Shown: one piece after another, positions 6,322 to 13,367 of the stretch
How the letters are laid out: every line of letters starts with the position of its first letter
How positions within the stretch are numbered: position 1 is the stretch's first letter
From: CAYRVX01 sp964642165
Lineage (GTDB): Bacteria > Planctomycetota > Phycisphaerae > SM23-33
Length of the DNA: 18,562 bases
Assembly: GCA_964642165.1 (NCBI GenBank)
Contig: CAZXOC010000137.1
Coordinates: forward strand, 1 to 18,562
Direction of reading: 5' to 3'
Translations under genes and position numbers: made by a program
The notes under the pieces: model-generated
Seen by the model: only the letters and a program-made list of their open reading frames with translations
Told to the model about the DNA's origin: nothing
The model's database searches: none

Positions 6322-8007
6322 ATGGCCACCTACACCATGGGATTGGACTACGGCACGAACTCCGTTCGCGCCCTGCTGGTCAACACGGCCAACGGGCGGG
6401 AGATCGCCACGGCCGTGTGGAACTACGCCCACGGCACGGAGGGCGTGATCCTCTCGAACGACCCGAACCTGGCGCGGCAGCACCCGGGGGACTACGTCCG
6501 CGGCACGAAGGTCACCCTCCGGCGGGTGCTGGCGGCGGCCAGGCGGAAGGTCAAGGGCTTCCGCGCCGAGCAGGTCATCGGCATCGGCCTGGACACGACG
6601 GGCTCGACGCCGCTGCCGGTGGACGCCACGGGAGAGCCCCTGGCGTTCCGGAAGGCCTTCGCGAGGGACCCGGCGGCGATGGCGTGGCTGTGGAAGGACC
6701 ACACGTCCGTCGCCGAGGCCGAGGAAATCACCGCCCTCGCGCGCAAGCGGCGCCCGCGGTACCTGGCCAAGTGCGGCGGGACGTACTCCAGCGAGTGGTT
6801 CTTCAGCAAGATCCTGCACTGCCGGCGGACGAGCGCGAAGGTCTTCCGCGCCGCGGCGACATGGGTGGAGATCGCCGACTGGATCCCCGCGATGCTGACG
6901 GGGACGGAGTCGCCGGAGGCGTTGACGGTGGGCGTCTGCGCGGCCGGGCACAAGGCGATGTACAACGACGACTGGGGCGGCTACCCGGACGCGCGGTTCC
7001 TGGCCGCCCTCGATCCGGCGCTGGGCGACCTGCGCAAGCGCCTGAAGGCGAAGGCCCACACGATCGACCGGGCGGTGGGCGGCCTGACGGCGGCGTGGGC
7101 GAAGCGGACGGGCCTGCCGGCGGGCATCCCGGTGGCGGTGGGGGCCTTCGACGCCCACCTCGGCGGCGTGGGGGCGGGCATCGCGCCGGGCACGCTGGTC
7201 AAGATCATCGGCACGAGCACGTGCGACATGATGGTGGCCCCGACGACGCGCCCGCTGCCGGACATCCCGGGGCTGTGCGGGATCGTCCGCGGCTCCATCC
7301 TGCCGAACGCCTGGGGCATGGAGGCGGGGCAGTCCGCCGTGGGCGACATCTTCAACTGGTTCGTCAACTACGTGCAGCCCGGCGGCAGGAAGGCGGGCGG
7401 GCACGAGGCCCTCACCGCCCAGGCCGCCCGGCTCAAGCCCGGGGCCTCCGGGCTGCTGGCGCTGGACTGGAACAACGGCAACCGGACGATCCTGGTCGAT
7501 CAGCGCCTCACCGGGCTGCTGCTCGGCCAGACGCTCTACACCACGCCGGGGGAGATCTACCGCGCCCTGATCGAGGCGACGGCCTTCGGGGCGCTGACGA
7601 TCATCAACCGCTTCGAGAAGTACGGCCAGCGGGTCCGGCAGATCGTCAACTGCGGGGGCATCGCGGAGAAGAACCCGCTGGTGATGCAGATCTACGCCGA
7701 CGTGACGGGGCGCCCGATGAAGGTCTCGCGTTCGGCCCAGACCTGCGCGCTGGGCGCGGCGATCGCGGGCGCGGTGGTGGCGGGCAGGAAGGCCGGGGGG
7801 CACGGCAGCGTCCGCGCCGCCCAGAGGGCCATGACCGCGCTGAAGGCCAAGGTCTACCGCCCCGACGCCGGCGCCCACAAGGTCTACCGGGAGCTGTACG
7901 CGCTGTACCGCCAGCTCCACGACGCCTTTGGGACGACCGGCTGGAAGGGCAACTGCCACAACGTCATGAAGCGCCTCCTGGACCTCCGCGCGAAGGCGAG
8001 AATCTGA
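6322..8007 (+). CDS. araB: Ribulokinase
   Basis: A 561-residue FGGY-family sugar kinase that phosphorylates L-ribulose to L-ribulose 5-phosphate using ATP, the second step of L-arabinose breakdown. Recognisable ribulokinase blocks are MGLDYGTNSVRALLV (residues 6-20), TGSTPLPV, WKDHT, GGTYSSEWFFSKILH, EIADWIPAMLTG, GVCAAGHKAMY, GTSTCDMM, DWNNGNRTILVDQRLTG and, near the C-terminus, IVNCGGIAEKNPLVMQIYAD, which is part of the ATP site. Length matches the family. The ATG at 6322 follows GACGAGAG. The GC-rich frame stays open upstream to about 6163, but that part holds the promoter. araD lies 1.5 kb downstream with one unrelated gene between; araA is not in the window. Confidence 0.95.
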   Translation: MATYTMGLDYGTNSVRALLVNTANGREIATAVWNYAHGTEGVILSNDPNLARQHPGDYVRGTKVTLRRVLAAARRKVKGFRAEQVIGIGLDTTGSTPLPVDATGEPLAFRKAFARDPAAMAWLWKDHTSVAEAEEITALARKRRPRYLAKCGGTYSSEWFFSKILHCRRTSAKVFRAAATWVEIADWIPAMLTGTESPEALTVGVCAAGHKAMYNDDWGGYPDARFLAALDPALGDLRKRLKAKAHTIDRAVGGLTAAWAKRTGLPAGIPVAVGAFDAHLGGVGAGIAPGTLVKIIGTSTCDMMVAPTTRPLPDIPGLCGIVRGSILPNAWGMEAGQSAVGDIFNWFVNYVQPGGRKAGGHEALTAQAARLKPGASGLLALDWNNGNRTILVDQRLTGLLLGQTLYTTPGEIYRALIEATAFGALTIINRFEKYGQRVRQIVNCGGIAEKNPLVMQIYADVTGRPMKVSRSAQTCALGAAIAGAVVAGRKAGGHGSVRAAQRAMTALKAKVYRPDAGAHKVYRELYALYRQLHDAFGTTGWKGNCHNVMKRLLDLRAKARI

Positions 8008-8008
8008 C

Positions 8009-8029
8009 ACCCCCACGGCACACGGGGGT
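8009..8029 (+). terminator. Possible weak terminator after araB
   Basis: A perfect 6-bp stem, ACCCCC (8009-8014) with GGGGGT (8024-8029), and a 9-base loop start two bases after the araB stop. Only three T residues follow and the next promoter box overlaps, so at best it slows read-through. Confidence 0.3.
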
Positions 8030-8030
8030 T

Positions 8031-8039
8031 TGATACAAT
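8031..8039 (+). promoter_or_regulatory. Extended -10 promoter for the secreted coiled-coil protein gene
   Basis: TGATACAAT, an extended -10 element (TG-n-TACAAT), lies between araB and the gene at 8082. No convincing -35 box is found at 16-18 bases. It suggests the coiled-coil gene can be expressed apart from araB. Confidence 0.35.
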
Positions 8040-8081
8040 GGATTGTCGGATGCGTCCGGCAGTTGGAATGGGAGTGTCGCC

Positions 8082-9389
8082 ATGAACTTAAAGCGTCTCT
8101 GCATTGCCGCCGCGGCCTTGTGCGCGGCGTGCGGCTGGGCCCGCGCCGGCGAGGGCCTGGCCGGGGTGGAGTGGGACGAGCTGACGAAGGCCGTCCGGGC
8201 CATCCAGCGGGCCGGTTCGACCGAGGAGGCGATGGCCGCTTACGCCAAGGGCTGCACGGTCAACCGCCAGGACGCCAAGCTCCAGGACGCGTACATGCGC
8301 CGGATGCTGAAGTTCGGGCGCCCGGACGTGGCGTACTACCCCGCGCAGGAGCTGACGAAGCTCGACGCGAAGAACGGGGTCGCCTGGGGCGTGATCGGCT
8401 ACACGCAGGCCCGGCGCAAGCAGTACCTCCCGGCGTTCGTCACCTGCATGAAGGCCGCCGACCTGGCGAGGGACAACCCGTCGATCTGCCAGAACGCCGC
8501 GCAGTTGCTGGCCTGGTACGGCGGCGCGCAGCGGGCGCCCGTCCGCGCCGACACGGCCGAGCTGGCCAAGAAGTTCAAGTCCTCCTCCTACTCCGGGCAG
8601 ATCTTCGCCGCGGCCTACAAGAAGGCGCGGGCCAGCTACGCCAAGCTGGACCAGGAGAAGGACGCCAAGAAGAAGGAGGCCACCGTCGTCGAGCAGGAGG
8701 CCAAGAAGCTCGACGCCGAGGTCAAGAAGCTGAAGGACAACCTCCGCTCCCGCGGGAGGACGTACGATTCCGAGAGGCGCCGTCTCCACCAGGCCGAACG
8801 CAGCATGGCCCATGCCGAAGACCAGATCCGCCGGTCGCGCGACTACCGGTCGCGCCAAAGCGCCGAGCGCCGCCGCGACCAGCTCGCCCGCCAGATCCGC
8901 GACACCAGGCGCTCGCTGAGCCGGCACTACAGCGAGGGCAAGAAGATCCGCACCCAGTTGGACGGCATCGAGAAGAAACAGCGGAGCAAGCGATCGCAGG
9001 CCAACCGCATGCTCCGCGAGGCCGAGGCCGTCGCCCAGGGCATGCCCAGCGCGTTCACGTGGCAACCCCCGGCCGTCGACGGCGTCGTCACGCCCGACGC
9101 CACGCTCGCCAAGGTCAAGCCGAAGAGCACCGGCAAGACGACGCCGAAGTCCTCCTACCTGGTCCCGACGAAGGCCACGAAGCCGGCCGCCGCCCCCGCC
9201 GTGTCGCTGTCCCAGAAGCTGGCGGAGGCCGAGGCCGGAGACAAGCTCTCCCTCGCCAAGATCTGCATGGACAGCACCAACGCCCAGATGCGCGCCAAGG
9301 CCAAGCAGCTCCTCCAGGACATCCTCGCCAACTACTCGAGCACGAAGGCCGCCGGCGAAGCGGCAGAGCTGATCAAGAAGCTGCCGTGA
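8082..9389 (+). CDS. Secreted helical-repeat/coiled-coil protein of unknown function
   Basis: A 435-residue protein that I do not recognise as a known enzyme. Residues 1-22 are a signal peptide (KR, then a hydrophobic Ala/Leu run, likely cut after ARA), so it is exported. Residues 29-150 are TPR-like helices; 176-318 are highly charged Lys/Glu/Arg coiled coil; 325-340 hold FTWQPPAVDGV; 345-372 form a Lys/Pro/Ala-rich linker; and the last 40 residues form a TPR-like helix pair ending QLLQDILANYSSTKAAGEAA. That tail resembles the end of the transglutaminase-like protein at 15210-16652. The ATG at 8082 has GGGAG 7 bases upstream (8070-8074). It sits between araB and araD, but nothing in it suggests a role in sugar breakdown. 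A structural or cell-envelope role is a guess. Confidence 0.75.
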   Translation: MNLKRLCIAAAALCAACGWARAGEGLAGVEWDELTKAVRAIQRAGSTEEAMAAYAKGCTVNRQDAKLQDAYMRRMLKFGRPDVAYYPAQELTKLDAKNGVAWGVIGYTQARRKQYLPAFVTCMKAADLARDNPSICQNAAQLLAWYGGAQRAPVRADTAELAKKFKSSSYSGQIFAAAYKKARASYAKLDQEKDAKKKEATVVEQEAKKLDAEVKKLKDNLRSRGRTYDSERRRLHQAERSMAHAEDQIRRSRDYRSRQSAERRRDQLARQIRDTRRSLSRHYSEGKKIRTQLDGIEKKQRSKRSQANRMLREAEAVAQGMPSAFTWQPPAVDGVVTPDATLAKVKPKSTGKTTPKSSYLVPTKATKPAAAPAVSLSQKLAEAEAGDKLSLAKICMDSTNAQMRAKAKQLLQDILANYSSTKAAGEAAELIKKLP

Positions 9390-9456
9390 GCCCCGGGCGG
9401 GCTGTCGCTCCCTTCTTCCGCGCGGCGCGGCCGGGCGAGCGCGCGGCTCCATTGTG

Positions 9457-9485
9457 TTGACCCGAGGCGTGGCGTCCGTGACAAT
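9457..9485 (+). promoter_or_regulatory. Promoter of araD-pdxJ
   Basis: TTGACC (9457-9462), a 17-base spacer and GACAAT (9480-9485). The predicted start is near 9492, leaving about 27 bases before ATG 9519 and almost nothing before the alternative GTG 9495. It shows araD does not depend on araB transcription. Confidence 0.5.
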
Positions 9486-9518
9486 GCGCGGCCGGTGGGG
9501 GCCCTGGATGAGCGAGCG

Positions 9519-10214
9519 ATGCTGGACGAGCTGAAACGGCGTGTCTGCGAGGCGAACCGGGCGCTGGCGGCGTCCGGGCTGGTGACGGAGACGTGGGGCA
9601 ACGTCAGCGGGCTCTCGCGGGACGGCGCGCACGTGGTCATCAAGCCGAGCGGCCTGGCGTACGAGGCCCTGACGCCGGAGCAGATGGTGGTGGTTTCCGT
9701 GGAGGCCGGCGAGGTCGTCGAGGGCGACCTGCGTCCCAGCAGCGACACGCCCACGCACGTGGAGCTGTACCGCGGGCTGGCGGGCCTGGGCGGCGTGGTG
9801 CACACGCACAGCCTGCACGCCACCGCCTGGGCGCAGGCGGAGCGCCCCATCCCGCCGCTGGGCACGACGCACGCCGACTACTTCTTCGGCGCCGTGCCGT
9901 GCACGCGCGCGATGACGCCCGAGGAGATCGGCTCGGATTACGAGGCCAACACGGGCAAGGTCGTCGTCGAGCGGTTCGGCGAGTTGGACCCCAAGGCGAT
10001 ACCCGGCGTGCTGGTGGCGCATCACGGCCCGTTCGCCTGGGGCGACTCGCCCGAGCAGGCCGTCCACAACGCCATCGTCCTGGAGCACCTGGCCCGGCTG
10101 GCGAGCCTGACCGTGGCGATCGACCCGTACCCCCGGGCCGTCTGCCGCGCCCTGCTGGAGAAGCACTACCTTCGCAAGCACGGGCCCGGGGCGTACTACG
10201 GGCAGCAGGCATAG
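9519..10214 (+). CDS. araD: L-ribulose-5-phosphate 4-epimerase
   Basis: A 231-residue class II aldolase-family enzyme that converts L-ribulose 5-phosphate to D-xylulose 5-phosphate, feeding the pentose phosphate pathway. From ATG 9519 it begins MLDELKRRVCEAN, colinear with Escherichia coli AraD, which is also 231 residues. Zinc ligands His95 and His97 lie in VVHTHS and the third, His169, in VAHHGPFAWG; catalytic Asp76 is in SSDTPTH; the C-terminal YYGQ tyrosine is Tyr227. WGNVSG (26-31) and IKPSG (41-45) make the phosphate site. GTG 9495 would add eight residues but sits at the predicted transcription start. pdxJ follows after 43 bases, probably on the same transcript. Confidence 0.95.
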   Translation: MLDELKRRVCEANRALAASGLVTETWGNVSGLSRDGAHVVIKPSGLAYEALTPEQMVVVSVEAGEVVEGDLRPSSDTPTHVELYRGLAGLGGVVHTHSLHATAWAQAERPIPPLGTTHADYFFGAVPCTRAMTPEEIGSDYEANTGKVVVERFGELDPKAIPGVLVAHHGPFAWGDSPEQAVHNAIVLEHLARLASLTVAIDPYPRAVCRALLEKHYLRKHGPGAYYGQQA

Positions 10215-10257
10215 GTCCGCGCGGGCGGATGGCCCCGCGCGACACAGGAGAGCGATC

Positions 10258-10992
10258 ATGGCCGGTCTGGGCGTGAACATCGATCACGTGGCGACGATCC
10301 GGCAGGCCCGGCGTACCATCGAGCCGGACCCGCTCTGGGCCGCCGTGGAGGTCGAGCTCGGCGGCGCCGACTGCATCACCTTCCACCTGCGGAAGGACCG
10401 CCGGCACATCGACGACCGCGACGCCGAGCGCCTCCGCGGCAGCGTCCAGGGAAAGCTCAACATGGAGATGTCCATGGACGAGGAGATCGTGGCGATCGCC
10501 TGCCGCCTGCGGCCGGACCAGTGCACGCTCGTGCCCGAAAACCGCCAGGAGATCACGACCGAGGGCGGGCTGGACGTGATCGCCCACGCGGCCCGCACGG
10601 CGGAAGTGACCGCCCGCCTCCGCGACGCCGGGGCCGTCGTCAGCGCGTTCATCGACCCCGCGCGGGAGCAGATCGCCGCCGCGAAGGAGGTCGCCTGCCA
10701 CGCCGTCGAGATCCACACCGGCGCGTACGCCAACGCGTTCCTGGAAGGCTTCTCGCCGTCGGCCGAGGCCCGGACCGCCGCCGCGCTCGAGGAGATCCGC
10801 CAGGGCCTGCAGGCCGCCCTCGCCGCCGGCCTGGTCGTCCACGCCGGCCACGGGCTGACCTACCGAAACGTCCGACCCGTCGCCGCGATGGAGGGATTCG
10901 GCGAGTTCAACATCGGGCACTCGATCATCAGCCGCGCCGTCTTCGTCGGCCTGCGCCAGGCCGTCGCCGAGATGAAACGCCTGGTCGAATAG
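10258..10992 (+). CDS. pdxJ: Pyridoxine 5'-phosphate synthase
   Basis: A 244-residue cytoplasmic TIM-barrel enzyme that condenses 3-amino-2-oxopropyl phosphate with 1-deoxyxylulose 5-phosphate to make pyridoxine 5'-phosphate, the last ring-forming step of DXP-dependent vitamin B6 synthesis. Signatures are GVNIDHVATIRQARR (5-19), ITFHLRKDRRHI with His43, LNMEM with Glu70, VVHAGHGLTYRN with His198, and EFNIGHSIISRAVFVGL near the C-terminus. These match the catalytic His/Glu/His set of the family. The ATG at 10258 has CAGGAGAG just upstream. It follows araD closely, which probably reflects shared transcription and not shared metabolism. No other B6 genes are in the window. Confidence 0.97.
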   Translation: MAGLGVNIDHVATIRQARRTIEPDPLWAAVEVELGGADCITFHLRKDRRHIDDRDAERLRGSVQGKLNMEMSMDEEIVAIACRLRPDQCTLVPENRQEITTEGGLDVIAHAARTAEVTARLRDAGAVVSAFIDPAREQIAAAKEVACHAVEIHTGAYANAFLEGFSPSAEARTAAALEEIRQGLQAALAAGLVVHAGHGLTYRNVRPVAAMEGFGEFNIGHSIISRAVFVGLRQAVAEMKRLVE

Positions 10993-10993
10993 G

Positions 10994-11023
10994 CGGCGGT
11001 CGCACGCTGATTACGGCGGTCGC
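10994..11023 (+). repeat. 10-bp direct repeat with 20-bp period upstream of dapA promoter
   Basis: CGGCGGTCGC occurs at 10994-11003 and again, unchanged, at 11014-11023. The period is 20 bases, about two helical turns, and the second copy ends 12 bases before the -35 box of dapA. It may be a regulator-binding pair; chance is possible in such GC-rich DNA. Confidence 0.35.
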
Positions 11024-11035
11024 TGCGCCGGAGCC

Positions 11036-11063
11036 TTGACGCGGCCGGCGAGTTCCGTATCCT
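11036..11063 (+). promoter_or_regulatory. Promoter of dapA
   Basis: TTGACG (11036-11041), a 16-base spacer and TATCCT (11058-11063). The start is expected near 11070, giving a leader of about 36 bases. It follows pdxJ by only 44 bases. Confidence 0.5.
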
Positions 11064-11105
11064 CTCGCTCACTTCGGCAGCGACGCAGACGAAAGGCAGG
11101 ACACG

Positions 11106-11996
11106 ATGGCAGAGAGAATCAAGCTTGGCGGCTCCTGCGTGGCGATCGTCACGCCGTTTCGGGGCGGCGAGGTCGACTACGACGCGCTGGGGCGGCTGAT
11201 CGACTTCCAGATCGACGGCGGCACGCAGGGGCTCGTGCCGTGCGGGACGACCGGCGAGAGCCCCACCCTCAGCCACGACGAGCACGACCGGGTGATCGAG
11301 TTCACCGTCGAGCGCGCCGCCGGACGCGTGCCCGTCATCGCCGGCACGGGCAGCAACTCGACGGCCGAGGCGCTGCGCCTCACCCGGCACGCCAAGGAGG
11401 CCGGCGCCGACGCCTGCCTGGTGGTCAACCCCTACTACAACAAGCCCACGCAGCACGGGATGTTCGACCACGTCGCCCGCCTGGCGGAGGCGTCCCTGCC
11501 GATCGTGCTGTACAACATTCCCAGCCGCTGCGGCATCGAGCTGGCCGCCGAGACCATCGTCCGCATGTACGAGGAGATCGACATGGTCGTCGGCGTCAAG
11601 GAGGCCACCGGCAAGCTGGACCTGGCCAGCGCGATCGCCGCGGCGTGCGACATCACGATCCTCTCCGGCGACGACTCGCTGACGCTGCCGATCGGCTCGG
11701 TCGGCGGGCGCGGCGTCATCAGCGTGCTGGCGAACATCCTGCCCGCCGAGGTCCGCGCGCTGTGCGACGCGATCGCCGCGGGGGACCTGGCCGCCGCGCG
11801 GGCGCAGCACCTGCGTCTCTTCCCGCTCTTCAAGGGCATGTTCGTCGAGACCAACCCGATCCCCATCAAGGCCGCCCTGTCGATGGCCGGCCTGATCGCC
11901 AACGAGCTGCGCCTGCCCATGACGCCGCTGTCCGAGGCGCACCGCGCGCCGCTGGAGAAGCTGCTCGTCGACTTCGGCATCGAGGCCACGGCGTAG
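11106..11996 (+). CDS. dapA: 4-Hydroxy-tetrahydrodipicolinate synthase
   Basis: A 296-residue TIM-barrel class I aldolase that condenses pyruvate with aspartate semialdehyde, the first committed step to diaminopimelate and lysine. Visible residues: PCGTTGES (45-52) with the Thr pair of the proton relay, NPYYNKP (108-114), Tyr136 in YNIPSRCG (136-143), Arg141 which in DapA meets the substrate carboxylate, and Schiff-base Lys165 in VKEATGKLD. Length is typical. The family also includes N-acetylneuraminate lyase and 2-keto-3-deoxy sugar acid aldolases, but the YNIPSRxG motif supports DapA. The ATG at 11106 has a modest AGG-type site upstream. It has its own promoter and no other lysine gene beside it. 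Confidence 0.93.
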   Translation: MAERIKLGGSCVAIVTPFRGGEVDYDALGRLIDFQIDGGTQGLVPCGTTGESPTLSHDEHDRVIEFTVERAAGRVPVIAGTGSNSTAEALRLTRHAKEAGADACLVVNPYYNKPTQHGMFDHVARLAEASLPIVLYNIPSRCGIELAAETIVRMYEEIDMVVGVKEATGKLDLASAIAAACDITILSGDDSLTLPIGSVGGRGVISVLANILPAEVRALCDAIAAGDLAAARAQHLRLFPLFKGMFVETNPIPIKAALSMAGLIANELRLPMTPLSEAHRAPLEKLLVDFGIEATA

Positions 11997-12026
11997 GGCG
12001 CCCGCCGACGGGGCACGGCGCGCCCA

Positions 12027-12054
12027 TTGCCGCCCGGGACGTTCCCCCTATAAT
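12027..12054 (+). promoter_or_regulatory. Promoter of the ABC sugar importer genes
   Basis: TTGCCG (12027-12032), a 16-base spacer and a perfect TATAAT (12049-12054). The start would be near 12061, about 40 bases before ATG 12102. AGGGA precedes the start codon at a normal distance. Confidence 0.55.
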
Positions 12055-12101
12055 CGACCCGCGTCGGGACCGACGCACTTCCGCGGTGCCAGGGACGGGC
12101 C

Positions 12102-13367
12102 ATGCGCCTCAGCACGGGCATTCTCCTGTTGACGTTCGCCGCCGCGGCGGCGGGCCTGGTCTGGTCGATCCGCGCGGTCGAGTCGGGGGGCACCCGGGAC
12201 GGCAAGCGGGTGTACGTCTTGGCCGCGTGGGGGGCCGCCCAGGAGGCCGACGAGCTACGGACGCTGGTGGTCGACCCGATCAACGCGGCCGCGCGGGACT
12301 TCCGCGTCCGCCTCGCGCCGATTCCCAGCGACTATGCCACGAAGCTCAGCACGATGATCGCCGGCGGCACGCCGCCGGAGTTCTTCTACCTCTCGCAGGA
12401 GCACGTGGCGGCCTTCGCCGCACAGGGCGCCCTGGCGGACCTGACCGACCGGATCGAGCGCGACAACGAGCCGGTCACCGACCTGTCGCAGTACTACCCG
12501 AGCGTCCTGGAGCAGTACCGCCACGACGGGCGGCTGTGGGGCCTGCCGTGGATCGCCCAACCCGTCGTGCTGTACTGCAACGTGCGCCTCTTCCGCGAGG
12601 CCGGCGTGAAGCTGCCGGACAAGTCGTGGCGGTGGCGTCACTTCGTCGCGGCGGGCAAGCGGCTGACGCGCGACCTCGACGGCGACGGGCGGATCGACCA
12701 ATGGGGCTTCATCCAGAACGGCTGGCCGCCGTGTGCGATCTGGGCCTGGCAGAACGGCGGCGAGATCGTCGACCGCCGCACCGGCCGCCTGAACCTCTCC
12801 GACCCGCGCGTCGCCGAGGCGATGGACTTCTACGCCGGGCTGATCCACCGGGACCGGATCGCCCCGCCGCTGTCGATCGTGGGCGAATCGGGCTTCTCCG
12901 AGATGTTCCGCGCCGGCGAGGTGGCGATGTTCATGGGCGGCGCGGCCGACGACCTGGACCGCACCGAGGGCCTGGAGGTCCGCGTGGCGGAGCTTCCGGC
13001 CGGACCGACCGGCCTCCGCGCGACGTTCGCCTGGTCGGCCGGGCTGCACATGAGCGCGGCGGTCGCGGACCGCGACGCCGCCTTCGAGGTCTACAAGCGG
13101 ATCCTCGACCGCATCCAGCGGTGGAAGGTTCCGGCCCCGCGTCGGCCGCTGGCGGCGCGGCTGGAGGAGTTCGAGCCGCGCAAGGCGGCGGCCGCCGACG
13201 TCATCCGGGCGGCCATGGAGACCATGCGGACCCCGCACGCCCACCCGCGGCAGAGCGAGTTCGAGACGCTCTTCTGGGAGGAGTTCGAGGACAAGCTCCT
13301 GCGGACGGGCGAGCCGGCCGCCGACCTCGCCGCGCGCGCAGCGCCCGTCCTGGAGCGCCTGCGATGA
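12102..13367 (+). CDS. ABC importer extracellular solute-binding protein (family 1, sugar type)
   Basis: A 421-residue periplasmic-side binding protein of the CUT1 (maltose/glycerol-3-phosphate/multiple-sugar) class. Residues 1-22 form a hydrophobic N-terminal helix without a clear lipobox or strong signal-peptidase site, so it may stay anchored in the membrane. Typical blocks are YATKLSTMIAGGTPPEFFYL (78-97), GRLWGLPW (143-150) with VVLYCNVRLFREAGV (155-169), DLDGDGRIDQWGF (191-203) and FRAGEVAMFMGG (269-280). It would deliver a sugar or oligosaccharide to the fused permease, whose ATG overlaps this stop codon (ATGA at 13364-13367). The substrate cannot be read from the sequence; nearby ara genes make a pentose plausible but unproven. 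Confidence 0.88.
   Translation: MRLSTGILLLTFAAAAAGLVWSIRAVESGGTRDGKRVYVLAAWGAAQEADELRTLVVDPINAAARDFRVRLAPIPSDYATKLSTMIAGGTPPEFFYLSQEHVAAFAAQGALADLTDRIERDNEPVTDLSQYYPSVLEQYRHDGRLWGLPWIAQPVVLYCNVRLFREAGVKLPDKSWRWRHFVAAGKRLTRDLDGDGRIDQWGFIQNGWPPCAIWAWQNGGEIVDRRTGRLNLSDPRVAEAMDFYAGLIHRDRIAPPLSIVGESGFSEMFRAGEVAMFMGGAADDLDRTEGLEVRVAELPAGPTGLRATFAWSAGLHMSAAVADRDAAFEVYKRILDRIQRWKVPAPRRPLAARLEEFEPRKAAAADVIRAAMETMRTPHAHPRQSEFETLFWEEFEDKLLRTGEPAADLAARAAPVLERLR

Noticed and set aside
5608..8016. An 802-codon open frame on the minus strand opposite araB, yhbY and the phosphatase gene.
   Set aside because: Its translation is low-complexity Arg/Ala/Gly/Pro with no motif, and it lies over genes with clear protein families on the other strand. 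High GC leaves antisense frames open.
9495..9518. GTG 9495 as the araD start.
   Set aside because: It sits at the predicted transcription start with no ribosome site, while ATG 9519 gives a protein colinear with E. coli AraD at 231 residues.
11106..11996. dapA-like gene as a 2-keto-3-deoxy sugar acid aldolase linked to arabinose use.
   Set aside because: YNIPSRCG with Arg141 and the paired Thr motif support true DapA; it also has its own promoter.
11996..12025. GGGCGC and GCGCCC after dapA as a terminator.
   Set aside because: The loop is 18 bases, no T-run follows, and the right arm abuts the -35 box of the next promoter.
11036..13363. The long plus-strand frame that runs into the fused permease from 11036.
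   Set aside because: This upstream part is the wrong frame of dapA and the solute-binding gene; the real permease starts at ATG 13364, overlapping the preceding stop.
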